Assembly: GCA_020064725.1 (NCBI GenBank) | Contig: JAGTWJ010000010.1 | Location: 310,001 to 374,000, forward strand | Source of the DNA: Drechslerella dactyloides | Taxonomy: Eukaryota > Ascomycota > Orbiliomycetes > Orbiliales > Orbiliaceae | Length of the DNA stretch: 64,000 bases | Direction of reading: 5' to 3' | Shown here: piece after piece, positions 34,425-45,305 of the stretch | How positions within the stretch are numbered: position 1 is the stretch's first letter | Layout of the letters: each line of letters begins with the position of its first letter | The notes under the pieces: generated by a model | Told to the model about the DNA's origin: nothing | Databases searched by the model: none | Seen by the model: the letters and a program-made list of their open reading frames with translations, nothing else | Translations under genes and position numbers: made by a program

Positions 34425-36109
34425 CTAAATTCTGAGCACTGTAGACGCAATGTTGGCCGAAAGTGTCGTGAGGCCATATATCTGCCAGCGTCGAGAGACT
34501 TCAAGCCAACTTGCGACAGCGTACACGTGTGAGCTGATTTCCCGCCATGAGCGCTGCAAAAGTTCGCCCTCCAAGGTGCCCAAACGGGGAGGAAATGCCC
34601 ACACCTGATGAATATTCCCACTTGCGATATCTAACGATCAGAGTCATCACCGGTCCGATTTACAAGACAAACTAGTGGCGCTGATCTGTAGGCAGAGTGA
34701 TCTCTGTAGACAGTAGTTACAATAGAACGCCGATCTAGTAAGGAGGAGCTACCACCGATTGTGAAGTTCATTCTCTTGATATTGTACCGGACTGGCGCCC
34801 GAAAGGCAAATGCTTTCTAAATAATTTCATTCTCTTCATCTAAACGCTTACTCGTGCTTCGATATTTATATGAAGACTAAAATAGCTGTTGTGCGAAAGG
34901 AAAAACTTTATAGACCTTCAATATCTCCACTCCTGTACATCTTCGTGTATTACATAATGCAAGCACCCAAGATTGACAGCTGTAATCTCGAAGAAAGGGA
35001 AAAGGTATGGTGAGAGAGTCCAAGTTGGTTCGTCGAGGAGCCTCGGAGGAACCCGTTCTATATACACAACGATCGATCCACCTATCTGCTGCTGCGGCCA
35101 TCATATCCTCATTTGTTGAAAATATTCTCATGAGCTCGATATCTAGTTTTTAGTTCTATTTGCACAACAAGCCACTTCAAGCTTTGAGTTATATGAAAGA
35201 GAGGAAGGCGTCCGGCTTACGAGACAATAAACGAGCGTGAATATACATAGTGTGAATAGAAATATTGGACAACATTTGCCTCTCGAGTGCTGGATGTCTA
35301 CTGAACCTTGCAAACAGGTAATCGCTGCTTTTTCTTACTAGAATCGTTTTGTAGGGACCACTCTCCAGCTTGTCAGTTCTGGAATAAATATCTTGAGCTG
35401 GAAGTCGAGGTTGCCTCGCAGCCTCAGTCGGCCTGCAGTGCCTGAACAACCAGGTAAATTATTGTGATCATTGGCATGAACCACGGTTATGGCACGGTAT
35501 TGTCATTCGAAAATCGTAGTACGCGTGATAGCACGGTATCAATACAGTCTCAAACCAAATGACTCTTCGGAACATGTTCATATACGCTGTATTCAAAGCA
35601 AGAGTCGCCCAGTACCGCAGCCGTAACTATATTCAACTAGTATGTTTAAGATTTGTCTAGAGCCAAAAAAAAATATCACATACAATATTCATGAACACAA
35701 ATTCACCCATGCACTAAGAAACGCCGTTTGTACAAAACATAATAGCCATGCGAATGATAAAAGAACTCCAAACCATCCATGTACGCCACCCTAGGAGAAC
35801 GAGTCGAGACTAAAAAAACCAGCTCCCAGGAGAGCCACAACAAAAAGGAAGAAAAGAAAGGAGAAAAAGATCGCATATCAGGCGAAGTATCAACAAGAAT
35901 TGAAGGCGATTCCTAGAATCAGGGCTGTAGTCATTAGGAAGCTGGATCCTGAGCAGATGCATGAGGTCTTGTGTTGTTCTGAAGTCGACCTGCAGAAACT
36001 CCAACAAAGAAAACAAGGTCTTCCGGAAAGATAATGATGATAACGAAAAGTGTTGAAAAGTAGCGGCCAATATGTGTAGCGGCCAATAAGGTGTACGATT
36101 ATGTATAAC
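34425..36109. other. gene-free, A+T-leaning stretch
   Basis: Short broken frames only. A word at 35203-35228 matches 2340-2366 at 25 of 26 positions. The right edge (35640-36109) is A-rich on the plus strand and is probably the 3' UTR of the PFKFB gene; a 12-bp direct repeat TAGCGGCCAATA occurs at 36061 and 36077. Confidence 0.5.
36061..36088. repeat. 12-bp direct repeat in PFKFB 3' flank
   Basis: TAGCGGCCAATA occurs at 36061-36072 and 36077-36088, 22-49 bases past the stop codon of the PFKFB gene. It includes a CCAAT core on the plus strand. Function unknown. Confidence 0.7.
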
Positions 36110-38567
36110 TCAGACCATAACCTCGCGCTCGCTCTTCTCCGGCGTCGTGGTTCTGAGTTCAAAGTCGGGGACGTGATAGAACTGGTCTGAGGCAAGATCA
36201 TATTTGAACGCCTTGAGCTCGACGCCATAAGGGCCTATGCAACAGAACTGTTAGTTTTCCATTCCAACATCAAATCGCTGGAGAATTTGCAACTTACGAG
36301 GCTCGAGGCTGAACACCATGCCCAGCGGGACGTCCAGGTTGGCGACCTTGTCGCGGTGCTGTCCCGTATAGTAACCGAGCAAGACACGCGCGACGACCCT
36401 GTGCGCCACTATGAGCACATGGTCCGTCGTGCGTTCGACTTCGATAATGATCTCCTTGATTCGGTGGATCACGTCCAGGTACGACTCGCCACCGGGGCCG
36501 GGGTACCGGTAATGGAGCTTGTCCGCGATCCGGTTCTCGTATTCCCCTGGCAGGTCGCGCCGGATCTCATCGTACGTCTTCCCCTCGGCGAGGCCGGCGT
36601 TCAGCTCGTCCAGCATCCTCCACTGCTTGATGTCGTATTCTTCGTCGTTGAAGTAGCGTGCGGTCTCCACACTACGGTTCAGCATGCTCGTCCAGACGCA
36701 GAACGGCTTCTCAACAGGGAAATGCGGGTCGTCTTCGCCAAAGTTCATCGTCGCGTCCGGGTTCGGGGGAGTGATATTTCCAGCCCGAGGCGGCAGCTGC
36801 GCGGCGTAGTATTTTTCAATTTCGTGCGCGTGGAACAGCTTTCGTTGTTCTAAAACATTGACATGTGACAGTTAGCCTGGCGTGATCCTCACTCTAGATT
36901 CCTAGCTTCTGGATTCGAATCTCACCTTGGATAAAGCTGGCAAGAGCACGTGCGTACTTGTCGCCTTTCTCGCTCAAATTAGAATTGCCCCCGATGCGGC
37001 CTTGGACATTATCCATGGACTCGCCGTGGCGTGTGATCCAGATCTGCCGAGAGGCGAGGTTGAAGTTCATGAGGTAGTAGGCCGTGTGGTTGGCAAGGAA
37101 GCCGCGGATGCCGTGGGCGATAAACTTGCGGCCCACATCGATGAGCTTGAGATACGCCCAGCCCTTCTTTTCTTCATAGTCCCCAATGGGGACGTAGGCA
37201 CCCTCGTACATCTTGACACGCTTCTTGAAGTCCTCGTACGACTTTTCGGGGTCCAGCCCCTTGTAATCGGGACCGGAGAGCTTCAGGCGCATGTTGGCTT
37301 CCAGCACCTGCTCGTCCTCGCAGATGGATTCGATAAAGAGTATGCCGAGGTCGTATCCGGCAGCCTCGCGGATGTGGTCAACGATGGCGGAACGTCTCTC
37401 AATCGTACTATTCGTCGCATCAAGGATGGCGATGCTACCTTCACCGTTGAGGACATAGTCGAGAGCCTCGTCCAGGGTCTCCATCGCGACTCGCTCACGC
37501 AGCTTCTTGGCCTTGACGTTGGACGGGTCGAAAAATTCGGCCGACTGGGAAATGCTATCCTGCTCCTTGTCCTCTTTGGGTTCGTCGAGGTTGGTAACCT
37601 GGAAGGCAATATTTCCAGCATCAAGGCTGAACTTGGGAGGCGAGCTCTGGGGGCCGAAGGATGCAAGAAGGCCGGTGCCGCGGAACGGCTGCCTAGCCGT
37701 GCCGTCCTGGTCCAACTTGACATCCTTGAGGACTTGGAAGGCCTGGTGAACGACATCGGTGGGTCCATTGTCGGGCGGCGTGGGCGGTTGCGGCTGATTA
37801 GCGGCGATACGCCGACGATTCCCAACGTTGAATACCTTGACGTCGTATTGGAGCCAGCCAAGGTAGCGAGCTAGTTTCCTGGTGATGTAACTTTTCCCTC
37901 GGGCGGGCAGGCCGACCATGACAATGATCAGCTTGGAGCCGATGTCGCGGGCGGGGATGCGGCCATCTTCTGAAACCTTGCTCTTGGTCAAGCCGGGGAT
38001 GTTGAGGGTTGTAGCGTGGAGTCGCGGGGAGCTGGGCGTGCTCATGAGAAGGGGTGTGTCGGACGATTTCATGGGGCTCAGGGTGCCGGGGTGTCCGGCG
38101 CCGATGGGCGCGAGCCTTGGAGTGCCGTTGGGGGTTGTGGAGGTGGCGGCGGTGTTTTGGACCTGGATACTCGGCGGGAGCAGCATGTCCTTGTTGCCTG
38201 AGCTGGCGGCCACTGCTTTAGTAGAGGCGATGGTGGCAGTTTTGGCAATGTCGGAGTGCTTGCCGGACGGCTTCGAGGGGACATTTTTGATGATAGGGAC
38301 AGCGGCGGTCTGGCTGCCGTTGGGCAGCTTGACTACCGTGATGGACTGGGGCCCGCCATTGGAGAAGCCGGGGACGGTGGATGGACGGGCAAGGAGTTCG
38401 GGAGAGGCGGGCGGAGAGGACGAGGCAGACGTGCCGTTGGAGGAGTTGACGGCAGTCGCGCTCGTCGCGACGACGGTGGAGGCGGTGGAGGGAGGGTGAG
38501 GGTGGTCGTCGGTGGGAGGATGTGGAGTGTTCTCGGTGGTCTGGACGCCACGGGCCTTGTGGCTCAT
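36110..38567 (-). CDS. 6-phosphofructo-2-kinase / fructose-2,6-bisphosphatase (bifunctional)
   Basis: Makes and breaks fructose-2,6-bisphosphate, the main allosteric switch of glycolysis versus gluconeogenesis. Exons 36926-38567, 36298-36849 and 36110-36234, with introns of 76 and 63 bp, encode 772 residues. Residues 1-205 are Ser/Thr/Pro-rich and probably regulatory. The kinase domain (about 208-500) has a P-loop GLPARGKS (219-226), the FNVGNRRR substrate segment, ILDATNSTIERR and KLSGPDYKGLDPEKSYEDFKKR. A roughly 90-residue Pro/Asp-rich insert follows FNVGNRRR. The phosphatase domain (about 509-750) begins with the phospho-acceptor motif ITRHGESMDN (H514), then NLSEKGDKYARAL, TSMLNRSVETA, GGESYLDVIHRI and LIVAHRVVARVLLGYY. 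The RHG histidine is intact, so both activities are possible. The typical YPRGES is replaced by YPGPGGES. The start is a clear ATG with the frame closed nearby. Confidence 0.94.
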
Positions 38568-41500
38568 CGCAGGCAGCCGGAAGAGTCGGGGGCAGCTGAA
38601 GAAGTGCAGGATGGCGGACTGGAGGGCAAGAGCCGTAGAGGCAGAAGGGTGTCTCCGCTGGACGTCGCGTGGAGGAGCGGTCGATGGCGATGGCGATGGG
38701 CCTTGAAGCGGTGGTGGTTGTTTGATCAGAAAAGCTGGCAGTCGCGCTCGCGGGTTTTTTCAGCAGCACAGCAAGGTACAACTTGCAATTAGCCTGGAGC
38801 CAGCAGAAATTGGATGGTTTGCTTTTAGGTATTCCTTTCGAATCGGTTGAGATTGAGAGTGGATTGGAGAGAGTTATGCGGATGTTCAAATCTGGCGGGA
38901 TGAAATTTCGGGCACTTGGACTTTTCGGTCGCAGTCGATTGATATATAAATACCAGACGACCGAGTTGGAAGTTCGTTAGTCACCGGCACCACGAGCGCC
39001 GCACCGCGAGTTCGGCCGGTCGCTTTTCCTCGCAGAGGGGCTCGAGCTCGTCAACGGCGACCAGGCCAGCCAATTGGAAGGCGGGGCGGGCGATCTAGCG
39101 TGTGCTGTATGTCTCGATGAGCATGAGCACGAGCATGGATGGATGACGGTCGGCCTTCGCTAGCAGGGAACCGAAGCAAAAAAATAATGTCCGCCCGCGC
39201 GTGTGGGTGCCAGCGATGCCGACGGCGGTGATGTCAGGCAAGAGGCTAAATAAAGGGCTCCAGCAGTTGAATCTCAATAGGATCTCTCTCTTCAAAACGA
39301 TGCTCTGGCATGCACGGGGGGCCGCAAACGGGCGCACGTTCCTGGGCTAGCGGTCGAGAGGTTGCTGGCGGCTCGACCTGACTCTTTCGCTCGGCTGGAG
39401 CAGACCACGATAGCCTGAAGGGCTGGAAGCTTATCTGCCCAGGCGAGCTGGCAACAGGGCGCAGCGGTGACTTGTACGTTGATGATAAACTGATAGTAGT
39501 GCTTTGTTCGCAGGCAGGCAGGCGGCGAACGCGAGCTCGTGATTGCAGTAGCAGCGCAGGGCAGTTCAAAACGTAACCTGCCGCGTAGACAGGACGGGCA
39601 GGCAGACGGGCAAGGCCTCGTTTTTTTATATTCGAGGCAGTCGACACAGCCAAGTCGTGAGACGAACGTTAATATAGACTACGGTTGCACTGAGGGCGAG
39701 CTGGGCGCTCGCTGGGCGGTGACACGGTCGACGGCCTTGCACAGTCGGTCTCTTGTCGTCGTCCTATTGGACCGTCCGCTTGTGATCTCGTCGCACAGCA
39801 GCGTCGTGATGATGAATGATGATGACAGCCAGTGGCGGACCGGGCGGCGGATGAGGAGGCACAAAACTTGTCGAGTTTCTAGAGGCGAGATGGAGTCTTT
39901 TCCCACGACCCGGATTCTTATTATATCAAGCCGGATGTCATATGGCATATTTCGCTGTAATCATGCCCTGGAGGGGGGGCAGCATCTAATAATGCGATCC
40001 CACCCCTCCTTCGCATTCATGCCATGCATTCTTCTCCCCAGAAGGCGCCGTTCCCGATCAGGCAAAATTGTTGAAATAGCAGCCAGGAGCAACAATCTTT
40101 TTTTTTTTTTTTTTGTTGGTGTAGACGGAGTGTGGGTTTTTTTGCTTTCGTCGACCGGGCTAAAGCCACCGTTGAAGACAAAAAACTCCGTGGAGGGCGC
40201 GGCTAAACCAGAACGCCGTATTGATAATCCAAAGAACCCATACCATCCGTCGACTAGCTTTCCTGGAGCGTCGAACGGCCGGCAGCAACGTAACGTGGTG
40301 CGCGACGCTACGTAGGAAAGGGAGAGGGCATGCGGCTGCACCTGGTCCGAGTTACACCGGTGGGTGGAGGGGCATCCGTCTTGGTAGGTTCAACCCTCTC
40401 TAGCTCTGAGGCAGCACCGACGTTCGAAGTGGGGGTTCCACGCCGGCCGGGCCAGGGTCGCAGTCGCCGGTGGGGTGTCGAATTGGATCGCATCGAATCG
40501 GATCCATGGCGATTTGGTTGGCTGGCATGCGTCCTCCCGCCAAACCATTGGAGGTCATATTAAGCTTCGTATGGTTTGCACTCGAGCAGACTCAGACTCA
40601 GACTCACGCTCGGCCGCGGTGCACCCCGCCGAGCTAGCCGGCCAGCGAGGCGAACGAACGAAGAGAAAAGGAAGGAAGGACAGGCAGACGGAATCCCTAG
40701 ATCGCCTGCTTGCGTGACCCAAGCCTACGTCCAAGAAGCTTAGCGGAGCATCGAGGAATCGAGCGGCCTCTTGGCCCGCGAGGTCAATTTCCTCGAACGG
40801 CCATGGCATTCCCGTTTGGACGAGCCGGCCGCGATTGCAGGGTAGCAGCACCTGCAAACTCCAGAAGTTTCTTGATACGACCTCGATAGTGGTGGTGAAG
40901 CAGTTGACCGGCGTTAAAGCAGATGCACGCCTAAAGCCCGCCGGCTGGACTGGAGGAATTCGTCAGCGAGGAGCATCTGGCGGACCGATCGGTGCAGTGC
41001 AGCGGGGGCAAGTAGAGCTTGCACTCAGCTTAGCCGGCGTACAGATCATTAGATCTAGCCCGTCTTGAGACTCGACGAGTCCGGCAGTCGGAGACCCCTG
41101 AAATTAACTAGTTGATTGGGCAGGCTTGGGACCCGTTAAACGTAGTGGGGCAGGCCGCAGAGGAAACCGTTGGCGGATTGAATTGCAGGCGTTCGACGAA
41201 GTGCGAAGATGCAAAGGTACGATGCTGTGCCCTGGTGCACACGATGCAGCTAATGGACGCCCACCGCGTCGATGCATGGGCTCCTCCAGGCCAGCGCAGA
41301 GATCGAGAGGCAGCTCCACGATCGAGGACGCTGGAGTCGGCTCTGAGATATTGTCGTCGAAGTGACGGTAGCGGTGCCGCCACGGTCTCGATGCGGGGCG
41401 AGGCTGCCTGGACCTGTTGATTTGGGAAGCACCCTCCTGCAGCTACCCCATATTATAATATCATCGTATGCATAGCACACGGCACATCTACACAAAACTC

Positions 41501-43686
41501 CGGCGCCGATACCGAGTATACGGCGTCCCATCCCACAATCTCCCTCCGATTCGATATAATACACTCAATTGAACTACGAACATGCACAGACGGACCCCGA
41601 ACCATGTACCAGCCAGCGATTGAAGCCGAATTCCCAGCAATCTAGGGATAGCTGTGTTCTGCCGTGCATCCAGAAGACCGATAGCTTACACTCATCACCG
41701 CGTAGAATGGCTCAATGGTATCTAGGTAGGTACCTGCCGTAACTATAGCTGCTGCCCCTCCTGCCCGCTACCCCGCATTCGACTGGGCCAGCCTGATGCA
41801 CGTCGCCCACGCCCAGTGCCTCCGTATTCCAGGGTCCCCAATCGACCCGGCAGCCTGTTTGTCCACCTGTCCCGTCTATACGTCAGCGCGGGCATATTAG
41901 ATGGCAGGTGTGGAGGCACCCCACGCCGAGCTCTCAAGCCTGTCTGTCTGTCTGTCTGTCCGTCTGCAAGCTTGCGTGCGTGTGTGCTTGTCGTCGTCGT
42001 CAACCTCGCACAGCAGATGCACGGAAAGCTTAGCTGGGCCATTGGGAAGCTCTTCCCCAGGCGCGCAGCATCAAACATGCAATGGAGCGCTCCCGTGACC
42101 GTCCGTTCGCTCATTTGGGTATTCGCCCACTCGTTCATCCGCTGATATCAACATTTGCTGCCCTCGTTGGCAGGTGGCGGACTTGATTTGCAGCTCCGAT
42201 TTGCATCTGACAGGCCTTATGAAGCAATGCTGACGAATGCATGTCCTAACCTGCGGCAACGTCAGCGCCCAAGTTGCACCATGCGTAGAGCTCACGGATC
42301 ACAAGCAGTCAGGATATTCAATGTTGGACATATCGCAGTGGAATCCGTACAACGGCCAGCCTGGAAACGGCAACCTCCAGTCCCTGAAACTGCAGTCGTG
42401 GTTGACCGTGGAGCCGTTGGCGACTCCGGATGTCGGTTCCGGCGGCGCGAACTTGAGTGCCATGGTACACGGCCAGGACAACATCTCAATTGCTTCGCTT
42501 GTTGGGGAGTTCCTAGCTCCTCAACGTCTGGCATCCGGGAATGGTTGAACGTTGAACACATACATACCAAACCATTGCATCATGAGTGTCTGCGAACCGG
42601 CGCCAGTCAAGATGACAGTGTCGTGGTGCACGTATCGCTGCAAACAGCTGTAGGCGCTTTAGTCATCCACCTCCCACAACTGTGTAAGAGGCAGCTACAT
42701 GGTATCCAGCTACCTGAACGTTATGTCGAGATGCGGTTGCAACTGCCGTGCGTTTACCCGCCCTGAGCTCCTCGCCCAGCTCCAGTTCCACGGTATGACC
42801 GTCACTTCACCGATACGCATGTATGTACCCCGCAGATTTTATTGCAATCATAATCGGCCTGCGATCTCGCACGGACAGTGTCACAAAGTCAGCCTCCAGC
42901 CAACCGCACTGTAAACTTGAGTGAATCGCAGAGCTCCGCAGCGCACCTGCAGGACGAACGTTAACCTCAGATCGATGGATGGATGCACCGTTCCCCACTT
43001 TCCGGATCCCCAGACCGCCGTCTTCAGTCAGTCGCGGCTCGGGAGGACTGTCGGCGGCGCTTCCATTTACGTTACCGATCGTACGAAGCTGCACTCTGAC
43101 CTCACGAGTTCTAGTTCTGCCATATCATAGGATTCTTCTCGATGCTGTCGTGCGTTGTCGGCGTCCTAATCGGGCGATGTGTTGCCAAATGTTAGTCAGC
43201 ATAACGCGTCGGTCACATGTGTGCGAAATGCAACGGCAACGCGAGTTCGGCCAGCTTTGAATCCGAGTTTAGTTCTAGTCCTAAGACTATACTACGAGCT
43301 ATGCGAGCTCGGCTTGCGATTTCACTTGCGTTACGAGCTTGAGGCTATAGAGATTACTATTGAAGACTGTATTTTGTACGTACACGCTTGCCAACATGAC
43401 ACCAATCCTTCTACTCCCCTTTTGTAGTGCAAAAAAATAGAAAATAGAAAAGAATAGAAAAGAATATCAGAAAGCATGAGAAGAGAAAACACCAGCCGTA
43501 AACATTAGAACCCCAAACCAATGTAGAAGAATATTAGAAGATCAACGGCCAAATTAAACCACAAACCCAAGAATAGCAAGCCTCTCAGAATATAAACTTA
43601 AACCAAGGAGTGAAGAAGAAAAATACCATTACCGCACCCGTCCGCCCGTCAGTCCTCCCACCGCCTCATTACTAGGCGCGCTCCAG
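38568..43686. other. large gene-free stretch (promoter of PFKFB on its left edge)
   Basis: Five kilobases with no convincing gene. The left edge holds the PFKFB promoter; TATATAAATA at about 38942-38951 could be its TATA region on the minus strand. A TGTC microsatellite (five copies) is at 41941-41960. Homopolymer T at 40100-40114. Frames of 258 codons (39539-40315, plus) and 203 codons (42155-42766, plus) lack any recognised motif. The right edge, 43430-43630, is A-rich (AATAGAAAAG repeats) and likely the 3' region of the RTA1-like gene. Confidence 0.5.
41941..41960. repeat. TGTC tetranucleotide microsatellite
   Basis: Five perfect copies of TGTC in gene-free sequence. Confidence 0.95.
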
Positions 43687-44856
43687 CTACTTCCCCTGCT
43701 CCATATCCCCAGTAGGGCTGCGGCGGATGCCAGGCTGCACACCGTCATCCGCCTTGGTTCCGACCTCCGTCTCCACCACCCTGGTCGGCTTCTTCTTGCC
43801 GGCGAGCCGGCGCACAAGGCTCACGATCCCCTGAATGATACCCTCGAGATCGTACGGGTCCGCAAACTTCTTCCATCGCGGTCGATTGTCCTGGAACCCC
43901 TCGCCCTCGACCTCCGTCACCCCGTCCTCCAGCAGGTAAATCGTCGACTTGCGCGGCAGCCACCGGCTCACGTGCATCGCGTTCATGTACGCCGAGCTCA
44001 GCAGCATAGGAATACACTCCAGCGCGTAAAAGTACGCCTCGTGCAAGATCAGCTCGCCCGTGAAGCCCTCGAAGAACTCGACGAGCCGGTAGATGCACCG
44101 CACCATCACGAAGAACCCGCACACGTACAGCGTGTACAGCGACATCCGCCATTTGCCCCAGACGTTGAGCTTCTTCGCGTTGCGCTGGAGTTTGATTGCA
44201 AAGTACGCAAAGGCGATGAAGAGCAGCAGTTGCAGGATCAGCGCCGCGCGAAGGAGACCCTGTCCGATCTTCTGTCGGTCCGGGGCCGTCGTGTTGACAA
44301 ACATGCCGGTGCCCGCTCCGACGAGCAGCTCGCAGATGCCGTCGAGCGAGATGAAGGTCCGGACGATGCGGTAGGGTGAGATTGGCGCCGCGTGGGGGAC
44401 GTAGTAGCAGATCCGCGCGAAGACAAAGTAGAGCGCTGCGCTGAACACCGGCGGGCCGGAGTACACGAGCACCTGGGAGGGGATGAGCAGGCCCAGACTC
44501 TGGAGGTCGCGGACGTGCGCCGTGTGCGCACGCAGCGAGAGGCCCGCAGCTATGCACCAGCATCCGAACACGTAGATTGGCATGTACTTGTTTCTGTAGT
44601 GCCTGTCCGTGTGTTAGTTTGATTTTCCCCTCGATTGTCTTACAAGGGCGACCTACCATGCTTGAAATGCGTGAACGCAGCCGGAGACGGCGAACAGAAC
44701 GGCGAACAATATCGCCAGCGTCTCGTCGGGACAATAGTACCAGTACGACCACTTGCCCGGCTCATACTCGCCTGTTGTATCCAACGTCAGCTGAATCCTC
44801 AATCAACTTGTTAAGCACTCGGTCTACTCACAGAATCCGGAGCCGAGCTTGACCAT
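43687..44856 (-). CDS. RTA1-like seven-transmembrane lipid-exporter family protein
   Basis: Member of the fungal RTA1/RSB1 family of multi-pass membrane proteins linked to sphingoid-base or lipid transport and drug tolerance; the exact substrate is unknown. Exons 44832-44856, 44657-44771 and 43687-44602, with introns of 60 and 54 bp, encode 351 residues. The opening CEYEPGKWSYWYYCPDE matches the family's YxY-P start. About seven hydrophobic segments follow, including ETLAILFAVLFAVSGCVHAF, SLGLLIPSQVLVYSGPPVFSA and LYTLYVCGFFVMVRCIYRLVEF. The signature RCIYRLVEFFEGFTGELILHEAYFYALECIPML is present (written here in parts: RCIYRLVEF, then FEGFTGEL, then HEAYFYALE). The C-terminal 100 residues are charged and cytosolic. 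A 131-codon poly-Q frame ends 53 nt upstream of the start codon. Confidence 0.9.
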
Positions 44857-44909
44857 TTTGTCAGATTATACTCTAGTAGTGCGTATAAAATGTAATCGAA
44901 ATCGTTAAG

Positions 44910-45305
44910 CTACCGTTCCTGGTCGCTGTATCGCGAGCTGCGCCGCTGCTGAGACCCGCGTCTGGATGACCCCGATGTGCTGCTTCGGACTCGAACCTGC
45001 CCGGTCTCGCCGTCAACCTCTATGACAGTGCCGTCAATCGTAACCGTAGTCGCGGCGCTGGACGTCGAGTGCAGTGAGCTCGACGAGGCAGTGGTGGTCG
45101 GCGTGCTTGTAGTGCTAGCTGCTGCGGGTGAGGCGTATGATCTGGACGGTTGCTGCTGTTGCTGTTGCTGCTGCTGCTGAGCCCTGAGGCGTGCAGCTTG
45201 AAGCTGGAAAGCTCGGTAGTAGAGTTGCTGGAGGTTGCGGTACTGTTCGTCGTCTAACTGGATGTACTCGACCAGGAATCCCAAGTCGAGTTCTACAGTA
45301 TGCAT
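44910..45305 (-). CDS. small hypothetical poly-Q/Ser-rich protein (or long upstream ORF)
   Basis: Not recognised. 131 codons from a true ATG, with an in-frame TAA directly before it. Residues 1-42 look ordered and amphipathic (VELDLGFLVEYIQLDDEQY, then NLQQLYYRAFQLQAARLRAQ). They are followed by ten glutamines coded by a mixed CAG/CAA run (45150-45180), then Ser/Thr/Ala low complexity, a short VTIDGTVIEVDGETGQVRVR segment that looks like a beta hairpin, and an Arg/Ser tail. The stop lies only 53 nt before the RTA1-like start codon on the same strand, far tighter than any other gene spacing here. It may be a separate small gene, part of a transcript with more exons, or a translated upstream frame of the RTA1-like mRNA. 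Confidence 0.45.
   Translation of the reverse strand: MHTVELDLGFLVEYIQLDDEQYRNLQQLYYRAFQLQAARLRAQQQQQQQQQQPSRSYASPAAASTTSTPTTTASSSSLHSTSSAATTVTIDGTVIEVDGETGQVRVRSSTSGSSRRGSQQRRSSRYSDQER
45150..45180. repeat. CAG/CAA (CTG) trinucleotide run
   Basis: Codes for ten consecutive glutamines on the minus strand within the 131-codon frame; interrupted by CAA codons, which usually stabilises such runs. Confidence 0.9.

Noticed and set aside
36251..36748. separate 165-codon phosphatase gene
   Set aside because: It is the second exon of the PFKFB gene read through its last intron; the spliced C-terminus continues in phase to 36110.
39539..40315. 258-codon plus-strand frame
   Set aside because: Translates a homopolymer T run into poly-Phe and shows no domain.
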